This document shows, one piece after another, positions 42,924-53,597 of a stretch of DNA of 64,000 bases. Both the position numbers and the translations under genes were made by a program. This DNA comes from Branchipolynoe longqiensis (taxonomy: Eukaryota > Annelida > Polychaeta > Phyllodocida > Polynoidae), in NCBI GenBank assembly GCA_030323885.1, contig CM059188.1:113874776-113938775 (forward strand). Reading direction: 5' to 3'. Position 1 is the first letter of the stretch. Each line of letters begins with the position of its first letter. Under the pieces are notes generated by a model. It was not told the origin of the DNA. It saw nothing but the letters and a program-made list of their open reading frames with translations, and ran no database searches.

Positions 42924-43250
42924 TCTAGATAAAAGATTCACCCCCTACCCAGACTATGGCACTATGGCTAATTCTGAGCAAAAAAAAAAGAGCTTCAAAT
43001 AGGAATTAACTGTGGAGGGAGTGGTTCCAGTATGCAGTGTTTATCTATATTGGTACAGAGTTTGTGAAATGAGAGAGAATGCAAAAAGACAATGCTCTCG
43101 ATCTGAGTTCAATCAAATGCTCTTAATCTACATATTTTAATAACCTTTTAATCAAGTAGCGGGTAAATATAAAGAAGCATGTGAAGAATATATTTAGATT
43201 CTAAGATTAAGAATTTCTGCTGTGATTTCATTTATCCAGCCTTTCAACCC
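42924..43250 (+). mobile_element. Repeat E, diverged copy
   Basis: Shares TAGATAAAAGATTCACCC, GAGAGAATGCAAAAAGACAA and the ATTTCATTT end with 13257-13655. The right inverted end is not recognisable. Confidence 0.6.
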
Positions 43251-43297
43251 TTTTTCTCATGGGTTGTTCAACAGCTCTGTCCCGAGACAATGCTGCG

Positions 43298-43628
43298 GGT
43301 TGGTTGTTGGAGTTTTATGTCCTGGCAACATCTAAGGTCATATCAAGATGGGTACCGACTTGTGACATTTCGCACTCATGGTGACTTTATAGTGCTGCCC
43401 CATTGGGAAATCAGGCCACTGGCACCCTGACCCGATATCCCACTCAGTCATATTATCCTGACATGAGCTAACCAGTCCTTGCCCTATCCTATTAATGCCC
43501 GAGCACCAGGCTAGGAAGCAACACATATCAATTTTATAAGTCATTGGTTTGACTCGACCAGCAACCAAACTCGCGATCTACCGCACACGAGGCCCGCGCT
43601 CTACGGATTCGGCCACCGCGCCCTGTGA
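43298..43628 (-). mobile_element. SINE-1b, full length
   Basis: Minus-strand copy with tail GGTTGGTTGTTGG and head ending GGGCGCGGTGGCCGAATCC. Confidence 0.9.
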
Positions 43629-43892
43629 AGTGCTGCGGGAGTAACTTACCAAAACTCCCACTTCCACCAAACCTGGGCCACCCTGACCGTAACACCACAT
43701 TAACCAACCCTTCACACCTACCTCGCCACACCTACTCACCTCCGTCTGCACCTCTGTGCACCGTACATCCATCCATCCATCCGGGCGGCTGTGCGCTGAG
43801 AGCTGTGAGCGCCCCCTGGCTGGTGTTCGTGGAGAGTATAGCACACGTCACACTCTCCTACCACAGATAGCCGCTGAAAATATACAATGCAG
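43629..43892. other. Unassigned stretch
   Basis: No gene or shared repeat. A CATC microsatellite lies at 43766-43782. Confidence 0.45.
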
Positions 43893-43897
43893 AGCAG

Positions 43898-44282
43898 CCA
43901 AAGACCCTATAATACTAAGACGGCTCACTCCCTATCTCTCCCATGGTAATGTAAATTTCGCAGTGACACCTTGTGGTGGGTTTGATCAGCCCGGCTGCTG
44001 GTTGGTGTTTCACATGTAAACACACACAATTATATTATACATGATATAGGTAAGTATGAATACACATCAATATGAAATTGCTATGAACAAATACACATCA
44101 TCACCAGGATCATCATCAGCATTGCCATCATCACACATCTTTCACATTCATATATACATTTATACATATAATATAGCACCTGTTTAACCAAGAGAACAGC
44201 CAGCGCACCAAGTGGTGGGTTTGATCATTTTGATTACACAGTACAGGCTGAGTGAGCCGTCTTAGTATTATAGGGTCTTTGG
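43898..44282. mobile_element. M10, MITE with AGCAG duplication
   Basis: 385 bp. The ends CCAAAGACCCTATAATACTA (continuing to GGCTCACTC) and exact complement are flanked by AGCAG at 43893-43897 and 44283-44287. GTGGTGGGTTTGATCA occurs twice inside, in direct orientation. Confidence 0.8.
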
Positions 44283-44387
44283 AGCAGCAGAGCCTGTGTA
44301 GTTTGTGTTCCTTATTGCACATGTAAACTTGTGGGTGTCCAACAGACTGCAGCCAGCCAAGCACGGAGACATGTGTAGTTTGTCCGG

Positions 44388-45105
44388 TGCCATATCCGAT
44401 TTGACCCATTGCCATATCTGATTTGACTCATTTCCATATCCGCTTTGATCATTGCCATATCTGAATTGACCATTATCATATCTGGTTTGACGGTTCCCAT
44501 ATCCCGTTTAACCTGTGCCATATCCGGCCTGACCATTTCCATAACCGGTGTGACGATTTCCATATCCGGGTTGACGATTTCCATACCTGGGTTGAGCATT
44601 TCCATATCTGCTTTGACTATTTCCATATCCGGTTTGACCATTTCCATATCCGGTTTGATCATTTCCATATTGGCTTGACCTTTTCTATATCTGTGTGACC
44701 ACTTCCATATCCAGTTTGATCGTTGCAATATTCGGTTTGACCATTGCCATATCCGGTTTGACCTGTTCTATATCCGGTTGACCCCTACCAGATCCGATTT
44801 GACCTGTTCGATATCTGTCTGACCATTTCCAGTTTGATCATTGCAACATTTGGTTTGACCATTTCCATATCCAGTTTGATCATTTCCATATCCGGTTTGA
44901 CCATTTCCATATCCGGTTTGACCATTTCCATATCCGGTTTGACCATTTCCATATCCGGTTTGACCATTTCTATATCCGGTTTGATCATTTCTATATCTCC
45001 TTGACCTTTTCTATATCTGTCTGACCATTTCCATATCCAGTTTGATCATTGCAATATTCGGTTTGACCATTGCCATATCCGGTTTGACCTGCTGTATATG
45101 CGGTT
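44388..45105. repeat. 21-bp minisatellite (CCATTTCCATATCCGG)
   Basis: About 33 units. The 21-bp period keeps frame, giving heptapeptide-repeat frames on both strands. On the minus strand this is MEMVKPD. Confidence 0.95.
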
Positions 45106-45181
45106 TGCAAATCGACTGCAAAATCGTGACATGCACAGCTTTATGGAGGAAACATTTGTCACACACCTATCAGTTTTTGGT

Positions 45182-45366
45182 GTCTGGTTGTTGTCTTACG
45201 TCCTAGCAACATCTAAGGTCATATCAGGACAGGTACCGGATTATGGCAGTGTGCAATCAAGGCAACTTTTTAGTGCTGCCACGCTGGGACAACTGGCACC
45301 ATGACCCGATATCTCACACAGTCACATTATCCTGATACTGTGCTAACCAGCCCTTTTCCTATCCTA
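45182..45366 (-). mobile_element. SINE-1, body and tail, split by M1
   Basis: Minus-strand copy ending at TATCCTATTAA. That TTAA is the left target of the M1 that follows. Confidence 0.87.
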
Positions 45367-45370
45367 TTAA

Positions 45371-45657
45371 AGTTGCATAGTCCAATGGTTTTGAGTTTCT
45401 GTCATTTTTCTGAGAAAAATATATCACATTGATTGGTATTATCTGCCTTACTTTAGTTTGAAGTAACTTATATTTTAAACGGCTAACTTTTGAGATATTT
45501 GAAGTCTAAACATGTCAAATTAGTTTTGTCAAGCATGCCAAAACTCTGACACCATAGCCTTCTGCAGTAGATTGCCACAGTATTCCCTTCTCTGTGGCAC
45601 CAAATGCTTAATATGTGCATCAGTATCTAAGTCAGATATGTAGAATCAAATCTAGTA
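45371..45657 (+). mobile_element. M1 element, right end lost
   Basis: Begins AGTTGCATAGTCCAATGG and stops at AGAATCAAATCTAG, where the 20-bp array begins. Confidence 0.87.
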
Positions 45658-45775
45658 AAGTGGGACAGTATGCAGTAGTGTGGCGCTGTATGCAGTGAGG
45701 TGGAGAAGAATGCAGTAGGGTGGGGCAGTGTGCAGTAGGGTGGGGCAGTATGTAGTAAGGTGGAGCAGTAGGGAT
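45658..45775. repeat. 20-bp minisatellite, left block
   Basis: GGTGGGGCAGTATGCAGTAG units. The array is split by a SINE-1 and resumes at 46099. Confidence 0.92.
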
Positions 45776-46098
45776 TGTTGTTGGTTGTTGTTTTACATCC
45801 TAGTAGCATCTAAGGTCATATCAGGATGGGCAATGACTTGTGCAGTGCACACTCATGGACACTTGATAGTGGTCCCACTGGGAAATCAGGCTGCTGGCAT
45901 CCTTGACCCAACATCCAACTCTGTTGTGTTATCCTGACAGTGAGCTAACCGGTCCTTGCCCGATCCTAATAATGCCAAGTGCCAGGCTAGGAAGCGACAA
46001 GTATCAATTTTTAAGTCATTGGTTTGACTCGACCGGGAACCGAACTCCCGACCTTCCGCAGTGAGGCCCACGCTCTACCAATTAGGCCACAATGCCCA
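45776..46098 (-). mobile_element. SINE-1b inside the 20-bp array
   Basis: Minus-strand full-length copy, tail of TTGTTGTTGG type, head ending CATTGTGGCCTAATTGG. The surrounding array has no matching unique flank, so a target duplication cannot be judged. Confidence 0.9.
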
Positions 46099-46670
46099 GT
46101 GGGGCAGTAGGCAGTAGGCAGTAGGGTGGGGCTGTATGCAGTAAGGTGGGGAAGTATGCGGAACAATGTAGTAGGGTGGGGCAGTGTGCAGTAGTGTGGG
46201 CAGTATGTAGTAAGGTGGAGCCTATGCAGTAGGGTGGGGCTGTATGCAGTAGTGTGGGGCAGTATGTAGTAGACGGCAGTATGTAGTAGGGTGGGGTAGT
46301 ATGCAGTAGGGTAGGGAGGGCAGTATGTAGTAGGGTAGGTTGGGGCAGTATGCAGTAGGGTAGCGTGGGGCAGTATGCAGTAGGGTGGTGCTGCATGAAG
46401 GAGAGAGGGCCAGAATGTAGTAGAGTGGGGAGTATGTAGTAAGGTGGGGAAGAATGCAGTAAGGTGGGGGAGTATGCAGTAGCCTGGGCAGTATGGACTA
46501 GGGCAGTATGTAGTATGGGGGGGCAGCATGCAGTAAGATAGGGCAGAATGCAATAAGCTGTGGCTGTATGCAGTAGGCTGGTGCAAAATGCAGTAGGGTG
46601 GGGCAGTATGCAGTACGGGGGTTCATGCTGCAGTAAGGTGGGGCATAGTGCAGTAGGTTACATATTGCGG
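46099..46670. repeat. 20-bp minisatellite, right block
   Basis: Diverged GGTGGGGCAGTATGCAGTAG units with many 1-4 bp indels. Confidence 0.92.
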
Positions 46671-46689
46671 CACTACAGCCCCCAGTGCC

Positions 46690-46860
46690 ATGTCATGACA
46701 GTGTTTTGAACTTGGGTAGTATTTTGAACGTACGTAGGGGTAGTGTTTCAAACTTAACCATAGTGATTTGAACTTAAGTTCAAAACACTAACATAGTGTT
46801 TTGAACTTAGGTTCAACACATTACCATAGTGTTTTGAACGGGGTAGTTTTTTGAACGTCC
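46690..46860. repeat. TAGTGTTTTGAAC short tandem repeat
   Basis: Seven or so diverged copies of TAGTGTTTTGAACTTA; some are joined as inverted pairs (GAACTTAAGTTC at about 46769). Confidence 0.8.
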
Positions 46861-46946
46861 TACACCGGCAGCCTGGTCTCCCAATGAGGCAGTGCTATAA
46901 AGTCGCCATGAGCGTGCACTGCCACGAGTCGGTGCCCATTCAAACA
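46861..46946 (+). mobile_element. SINE-1 body fragment
   Basis: CCGGCAGCCTGGTCTCCC to AGTCGGTGCCCATTC. Tail absent. Confidence 0.8.
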
Positions 46947-47127
46947 GCCAGGCACCTGACCGTGCAGTCGGCCTGCCCCGAGAACAAGTTCTCCGTGAGT
47001 TATCGGATGTGCCAACGTTATTCGTGCACAGCTGGCACTGTGGCAGTGTGCCCGAGACGTCCCTGAGATAACCGCTGAGATCAAAGACAATTTAGGACAA
47101 GACGCATCACTCAACGCTTTCATGTAG

Positions 47128-47458
47128 GAATTTCTGACTTACAAAATTGATATTTGTCCGGTTCCTAGCCCGACACTCGGCATTACTGCTAGGATAGGGC
47201 AAGGACTGGTTAGATCAGTATCAGGAGAATGTGACTGGGTGGGGTATTATTAGGTCATGCTGCTGGCGGCATGATCCCCCAGTGAGGCAGCACTATAAAG
47301 TGACCAGTGACCAGTCAATTCCCGTTCTGATGCGACCTTAGGTGTTGCTAGTGTGTAACCCCCCGCCCAGCCACCCCCCAAAAAAGTAGTCGATGCCCCT
47401 ACTGATATGACCATAGATGTTGCTAGGGGGTAAAACCCCAACAAACAAAACAAACAAA
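47128..47458 (+). mobile_element. SINE-1, head missing, duplicated 3' end
   Basis: Body from CTTACAAAATTGATATTTG. The 3' end appears twice (CTTAGGTGTTGCTAG at 47338; ATAGATGTTGCTAGG at 47412), the second with the CAACAAACAAAAC tail. Confidence 0.85.
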
Positions 47459-47739
47459 TAGAACCTATAGTATTGTCCTATATAAGAGTAGCAGTCTTAT
47501 AGCCACAGCACCACCTCACCTCCAGGCACAGGCTCTACACCGTAGCCCCACGCCTCTCCTCTTCCCCACTCTCCTCTATCCCCTCCCCTCCCCCCCTCCC
47601 CCCCCATCCACATATCCCCATATCCCCTTCCACCGGCACCCGGCACCCGGCCCCCGGCCTCCTCCCTCCCCCAGGCGTTCCCCGCACCTGGCCTCTATTC
47701 CGGACCCTTCCCGCCTGTGTCGCCTTGCCCGGCTGCTAT

Positions 47740-49190
47740 TGCTGGGGCTTCTGCTCCTGCTTCTGCTGCTGCTGCTGCTCATGCTGCTTCTGCTGCTCAT
47801 GCTGCTTCTGCTGCTGATTATGTTGCTGCTGCTTCTTCTACTGATGCTGCTGCTTCTGATTCTGCTGCTGCTTCTGATGCTGCTGCTTCTGATGCTGCTG
47901 ATTCTGCTGCTGCTGCTGCTTCTGATGGTGCTGCTTCTGCTGCTGATTCTGCTTCTGATGCTGATTCTGTTGCTTCTGCTGCTGCTTCTGCTGCTGCTGC
48001 TTCTGCTGCTTCTGCTGCTGATTCTGTTGCTGCTGCTTCTTCTGCTGATGCTGATTCTGCTGATGCTGCTGCTGCTTCTGATGCTGCAGCTGCGTCTGAT
48101 GATGCTGCTGCTTCTGATGCTGATTCTGCTGTTGCTGCTGCTGCTTCTGATGCTGCTGTTGCTTCTGCTGCTGATTCTGTTGCTGCTGCTTCTGCTGCTG
48201 CTGCTTCTGCTGCTGCTGCTTCTGCTGCTGCTGCTTCTGCTGCTGCTGCTTCTGCTGCTGCTGCTTCTGCTGCTGCTGCTTCTGCTGCTGCTGCTCCTGC
48301 TTCTGCTGCTGATTCTGCTTCTGCTGCTGATTCTGTTGCTGCTGTTTCTTCTGCTGCTGCTGCTGCTTCTGCTGCTGATTCTGTTGCTACTGCTTCTTCT
48401 GCTGATGCTGCTGCTTCTGATGCTGCTGCTTCTGATGCTGATTCTGCTGTTGCCATTGCTGCTTCTGATGCTGCTGTTGCTTCTGCTGCTGATTCTGTTG
48501 CTGCTGCTTCTTCTGCTGCTGCTGCTTCTGCTGCTGCTTCTGCTGCTGCTTCTGCTTCTGCTGCTGATTCTGTTGCTGCTGCTTCTTCTGCTGCGACTGC
48601 TTCTGCTGCTGCTGCGACTGCTAAGGCTGCTGCTTCTGCTGCTGATTCTGTTGCGTCTTCTGCTTCTTCTGATTCTGCTTCTTCTGCTGCTGCTGCTTAT
48701 TATGCTTCTTCTTCGTCTTCTTCTTCTGTTTCTGCTGCTTCTGCTTATTCTGCTGGTCCAGCTGCTGCTGCTGCTTCTGCTGCTGCGGCTTCTACTTCTG
48801 CTGCTGCTCCAGCTTCTGCTGCTGCTTCTACTGCTTCTGCTGCTCCAGCTTCTGCTGCTGCTTCTGCTGCTGCGGCTTCTATTTCTGCTGCTGCTTCTGT
48901 TCCTGCTGCTTCTGCTGCTGCTTCTGCTGCCACTACTTCTCCTTCTGTTGCTGCTGCTTCTGCTTCTGTTGCTAGTTCTGCTGCCACTACTTCTCCTTCT
49001 GTTGCTGCTGCTTCTGCTTCTGCTGCTGCTTCTGCTGCCACTACTTCTCGTTCTGCTGCTGCTGCTTCTGCTGCTGCTGCTTCTTCTGCTGCTGCTGCTG
49101 CTGCTTCTGCTGCTACTTCCGTTGCTGCGTCTGCCGCTGTTCCTGCTGCTTCTTCTTCTTCTTGTGTTGTTCCTACTGCTGCTTCTTGTG
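47740..49190. repeat. 1.45-kb imperfect CTG/CTT trinucleotide array
   Basis: CTGCTGCTT, CTGCTGATT and TCTGCTGCT words without a break in the 3-bp phase. One plus-strand frame reads as Ala/Ser (507 codons), another as Leu (535 codons), and the minus strand as Ala/Glu. None of the long frames has a clear ATG start. The Ala/Ser frame leaves the array and ends at CACCGTGAGTCG (49228), which contains a donor-like GTGAGT, so an exon cannot be excluded. I treat it as a non-coding array. Confidence 0.93.
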
Positions 49191-49964
49191 CTGCAGCACT
49201 ATTCGCCACTTGCCTCCTCATTCCCACTTGTGCACCGTGAGTCGCTCCGTCCCCGGCCCCTCCGAGGCACTCAGCCTGACCCGGCTTTGTTTGTTGCCAA
49301 AGGAGCGGCCAGGCAACCCGAGCTTCCATGTGCTGGCCGGGTGTAGGCAGTAGTTAGCACATGCCTCATTTCCTTACTTGCGCCTTCAACGTAGGCACTT
49401 TAATTTCACCACCACACCAAGCTGTCCATTTTTGGTAAAATTTGTATTCATCTGAATACATATTTTGTCAGCGCCGACATATTTTGTCAGCGCAGCCATT
49501 GGAGTGATCACATTTGATTTGTACATAGTGGAAGTTGAATATGTTGCATTGTGTGCGGGACAACCAATTCTGAACATAAAAAGAAAGTGCGGGAGCAGCC
49601 TATGCTGTATAGTGTACAGCATAGGCACTCAATATTGTGCAAGGTATATGCATCAAGATAGAGTGCACAGTAATGTACACTAGTGGTTAAATCATATGTT
49701 GTGTTTGTATATCAGTTACATTTGGTTTTATTAATGGTTAGTTTTTTAATAGTGCCATGTTGTGCATGTATAGTGTGTTATATTGCGTGCAATGCTTGTC
49801 GAAGATGTAGTTATTCAGTGGTGGTAGTGTGTCTTGAATGTTATTATGTCATTGAGTTATAATAGTTGTTTGTCAAAATGTGGAAAGGGGGGAGGGGTCT
49901 AGGGGCAGGGGGGTGGACATGCAGGGAGAGAGCAGGCATGAGAGCACAGCCACCACTTGCAACT
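49191..49964. other. Unassigned stretch with one perfect hairpin
   Basis: No gene seen. 49598-49626 is a 12-bp perfect stem (GCCTATGCTGTA) with a 5-base loop. CATATTTTGTCAGCGC is repeated twice at about 49460-49495. Confidence 0.5.
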
Positions 49965-50128
49965 GGGTTGGTTGGTTGTTGGAGTTTTACTTCCTAGCAA
50001 CATCTAATGTGACAGTGCACGCTCATGGTGACTTTAATTAGTGCTGCCCCATTGGGAGATTAGGCCGCGAGTATCCATTAGTCACATTAAAATCACTTGA
50101 TCACGTAAAGCTCCCACAACCAACCAAA
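49965..50128 (-). mobile_element. SINE-1 fragment with deletions
   Basis: Minus-strand pieces of tail and body. A second tail-like CCAACCAACC end at 50120 in the opposite sense suggests an internal inversion. Confidence 0.75.
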
Positions 50129-50169
50129 GTCAGGACTGACTGATGATAATGATCCTCCCATACGCCCTT

Positions 50170-50407
50170 ATGTTATAGAAAGATCCAAACAGTGGTCCAC
50201 AGCTGGTTCATCAAAGGATGTGGTATGTGCTGTCCTGTCTGTGGGAAAGTGCATATAAAAGACCCCTTGCTGCTTATCGGAAAGAGTAGCCTATGTGGCG
50301 GCAGTGGGTTTCCTCCAGAAGAATATGTCAGAAGGACCATATGTTTGATGCGCGAGAGCCGATGATAAAAATCAGTGTGCTCTAGAGGTGTCGTTAAATA
50401 AAACAAG
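50170..50407 (+). mobile_element. SINE-3, 5'-truncated
   Basis: From CAAACAGTGGTCCACAGCTG through CTGTCTGTGGGAAAGTGCAT and GACCCCTTGCTGCTTATCGG to CGTTAAATAAAACAAGC. Confidence 0.88.
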
Positions 50408-50784
50408 CTTTACTTATAGACAGATCAGTTATTGTCAGATATGTTGTCAGAAGCCAGATGGCAACATCTACTTGAAATTACCACCAGTGAGTGCCGTGTT
50501 CACGATGAACCATTATGTAGAGGCTTGAGGCCATACTGGGCTGTTTTTCAGTCACTTTAACTATTTCAGAAAAGTAGAAGAAGCCTTTTGTGTTGCTCAG
50601 ATCGACTTTCCGCACCACGTCGGTCACAATGGAACCATTTCTTCGGTTTATTGACTCTTTGTCCGCTTCACTGGAATTTGAGTAATTTGATCCCCTGAGA
50701 CATTTTACTCAAACTCACCCACTCCCACCATCCCACCATCACCCACATTCCTCCAGGGCGCCCTTCTAGGCACAGAAAGTTTTG
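50408..50784. other. Unassigned stretch
   Basis: No gene or shared repeat seen. Confidence 0.4.
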
Positions 50785-51071
50785 TTTTTTGTTTGTTGTT
50801 GTTTTACGTCCTAGCAACATCTAAGGTCATATCAGGATGGGTACCGACTTGTGACAGCAGGCACTCATGGCGATTTTATAGTGTTGCTCCACTCAGTCAC
50901 ATTATCCTGACACCGAGCTAATCAGTCCTAATAATGCCGAACACCAGGCTCGGAAGCGACAAGTATCAATTTTGAAGTCATTGGTTTGACTCGACTGGGA
51001 ACCGAAGTCGCGAACTCCCGATCTTCCGCACGCGAGGCCTGTGCTCTACCGATTTGGCCACCATGCCCGGT
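50785..51071 (-). mobile_element. SINE-1b, left arm of a head-to-head pair
   Basis: Minus-strand copy with CAAA-type tail. The middle of the body (TGCCCCACTGGGAAATC) is deleted. Its head ends at 51071, 35 bp from the next head. Confidence 0.9.
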
Positions 51072-51104
51072 AAGCGCAGAAAGCAGCTGGAGGCTACTTC
51101 ACAG

Positions 51105-51442
51105 TCACCGGGCACCAGTGGCCTAATCGGTAGAGCATATGCCTCATGTGCGAAAGGTCAGGAGTTCGGTTCCCAGTCGAGTCAAACGAATGACTTTAAA
51201 ATGTATGCTTGTCACTTCCTAGACTGGCGCTTGGCATTAATAGGATAGGGCAATGAGTGGTTAGATCAGTGTCAGGATAATGTGACTGAGTGGGATATCC
51301 GGTCATGATGCTGGCGGCTTGATTTCCCACTGGGGCAGCACTGTAAAAATCGCCATGAGTGCGCACTGTCACAGGTCAGTACCCATCCTGATATGACCTT
51401 AGATGTTGCTAGGACATAAAACAACAACAAACAAGCAACAGT
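51105..51442 (+). mobile_element. SINE-1b, right arm of a head-to-head pair
   Basis: Plus-strand full-length copy from CACCGGGCACCAGTGGCC to CAACAACAAACAAGC. With the left arm it forms an inverted repeat with a spacer of about 35 bp. Confidence 0.92.
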
Positions 51443-51752
51443 CACCGAGTCTTGAAACAGTCATCCATCAGCACTTTTAACTATTTGAGGAGTTCAGGCG
51501 CAAAACCCTATAAACAGCGATCCAAAAATTGAGATAAACATTTGGGTCAAATTGTCAAAAACGTAATTTTTTTACATTAATATATTGTTGTTTCATTGCT
51601 TCAAAACGATTTGATAACAATAAAAGTGGAATGAGTGAGAATTAAAATTACCATTATGCAAATTTTTTAAATTTTAATTCAATTTTTGGTTTGGCGTTTA
51701 TGGGCTTTGCGGCTGAACTTTCCATTTATATTCCACGACAGTTCTGCCTTAA
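51443..51752. other. Unassigned AT-rich stretch
   Basis: No gene or shared repeat seen. Confidence 0.4.
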
Positions 51753-52792
51753 GTCCCGGTCACATAGCCGTTAGTGGAGGCTAACGTAGTTATAGGTATG
51801 CAGGTATAGCAATACCTCAGGGAGTTTGACGCCCCTGCCTTGCAGAGTTCTAAATCACTACCTTGTGGTACAGGTCCTTGACAGAACCGAAGGCTAAGGG
51901 AGCAAACCCTAAACAGAAAACCATGTCACTGTGGCAGCATTAAGGGCGGTTGATGTATGGAACTCCCAACATCTCCCGACCAGCCACTGCAGGGACAAAT
52001 AGTTTTGCACCTGTCTTGACATGTTCTTGCCGGTGTGAAACCTCTATTTGCTCCCTGAGAGAGTGCCGCTGGTAACTTGCAAAAGCCAGCAGCACTTCAA
52101 CACTTTTGCAGGCAGCTTTCATGAAATGTACAACCGCACAAAGGAGAGCGGCAGTCAAGTAATGAAAGCAGTCTTTGTCGCATCGCGACCGACAGCATGA
52201 TGATGATGATGAACGTAGTTGAAAGTACATTAAAATCTGGTCGGTTTAGGGAGTTAGAATATCTTTGCAATGGTATTGTTGGGACCCAAATAAAGCGATC
52301 GATATAGAGGAGTGGTCGATCTGTGGTGGGGTCGGTATAGAGAGGTTGAACGTAGTTGAACGTACCGGCATCCGTACTTGTCTGTGATGTTAACTTGGTA
52401 ATAACGTGGATGAGCCCTGATCTTCAATTTCATTTTTGGACATGTTCAAAAGAGTGCTACGTGAGAGACTGAATTTGCTTCCGTGATGCTAATGTACTCT
52501 AGCATACTCTAACATACTCTAACATGCTCTAGTATACTTGGACGAAGCCCTGGTCACATAGCCATTAGTGGACTTAGGTGAACCTAGTGGAGGCTAACAT
52601 AGTTGAACGTACCGGGATCCTTACCATAATGTATTTATGCCTACCGTAACGTATTTATCCATACCAAAACCTGCCGTGCCTTAAAGTATTTCAATGTAGT
52701 TTAACGTACTTACACCACGTTTGACCCACATTAGCCTCCACTACATTCACCTACGTTCAACTACGTCCACTAACGACTATGTGACCAGGGCT
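51753..52792. mobile_element. M4 fold-back element, copy 1, with two insertions
   Basis: The left tip GTCCCGGTCACATAGCCG follows TTAA. The right tip ends GACCAGGGCT followed by TTA. A second left tip (GCCCTGGTCACATAGCC) lies inside at 52547, as in copy 3. Words GTAGTTGAACGTA and CGTTCAACTACG build the arms. About 400 bp of unrelated sequence (51800-52205) and an M5 fragment (52233-52349) interrupt it. Confidence 0.78.
51800..52205. other. Unrecognised insert in M4
   Basis: Unique in this window and ends in an ATGATG tract, as a retroposed sequence might. The minus strand keeps a 96-codon frame, but nothing in it is recognisable. Confidence 0.45.
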
Positions 52793-53052
52793 TTACAGTT
52801 ACGCGGCAGTAACCAGCTTCAGAAATCCAAGTGATCAAGTCTCACTTTCTATGTTATTTAAGCTCACTGTTGCTACCACTCACTCCAAATGTCAGTTCCA
52901 ATGTTAAGAATATTGTCAGTTGCAATATTAAGAATATCCAAAGTTTTCAACATTTTCAAGATAGTACAATGTACTATTCAGTCCAGATCTTCCTCATCCT
53001 AACCCACCCCCACCCCCGTCCCTCCCCAACCCACTTCCCCAAAGTAGTACAG

Positions 53053-53237
53053 TCGGCAGATCTGCCATCCGTGACTTTATGGAGGACTCTGACCGCCATC
53101 TCAGCGACAACAGGGTCGCTCTGGCCATCCTCTCTAGGATTTCCAAGCCATCCTGGAATGCACTTGCTGGCTTCTACTGCCAGAACGCAGATATCATCAA
53201 CACTGTTCGTCACCCAGACCCTGACCCCGAGGACTAG
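53053..53237 (+). CDS. Possible terminal exon of an unrecognised protein (partial)
   Basis: A long pyrimidine tract (53005-53040) and CCAAAGTAGTACAG (acceptor-like) precede an open frame that ends at TAG 53235-53237. From the internal ATG at 53079 it has 52 codons with balanced, non-repetitive composition (MEDSDRHLSD, then ILSRISKPSWNALAGFYC, then VRHPDPDPED at the C-terminus). I do not recognise the family. The sequence before the acceptor is related to 15090-15205. No upstream exon was found. It may be a real gene end, a decayed paralogue or exon carried by a repeat. Confidence 0.35.
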
Positions 53238-53389
53238 CAGGCCCCCACCTCGTCCCCATACCCGACTTCACACCACTATCAACTAACCACTAATTTTCAC
53301 TAACAACTAACAGGTAACCCCACCCACTGCCTAACTAATTCCATCCTCACTTCATTTCTTCCTCTGGCCTTGGCCGGACTTACTGTGTA

Positions 53390-53597
53390 TACCAGTGAAT
53401 CTGGAGGGACTGAAGTTTGGATCCTGGTCGAGTCAAACAAATCACTTATAAAATAGGTACCTTTTGCTGCTTGGCACTTGGCGTTATGAGGTCAGGACAG
53501 GAACTGGGTGAACAGTTTTAGGATAATGTGAATGTGTGGTACATCAGATCATGGTGCCAGCAGTCTGATTTCCCAGTGGGGCAGCACTATAAACCTG
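53390..53597 (+). mobile_element. SINE-1 variant (TTGGCGTTATGAGG subtype), 3' end lost
   Basis: Starts GGTCGAGTCAAACAAATC and stops at CAGCACTATAAACC. Same subtype as 14638-14887. Confidence 0.82.

Noticed and set aside
44312..44988. MEMVKPD heptad-repeat protein on the minus strand
   Set aside because: Direct translation of the 21-bp minisatellite; no non-repeat coding sequence attached.
47717..49346. 507- and 535-codon open frames as protein genes
   Set aside because: No ATG start, pure trinucleotide repeat, several frames open at once. Kept only as a finding.
49598..49626. Rho-independent terminator or microRNA precursor
   Set aside because: Perfect 12-bp stem but no T run and too short for a microRNA precursor; reported only as a hairpin.
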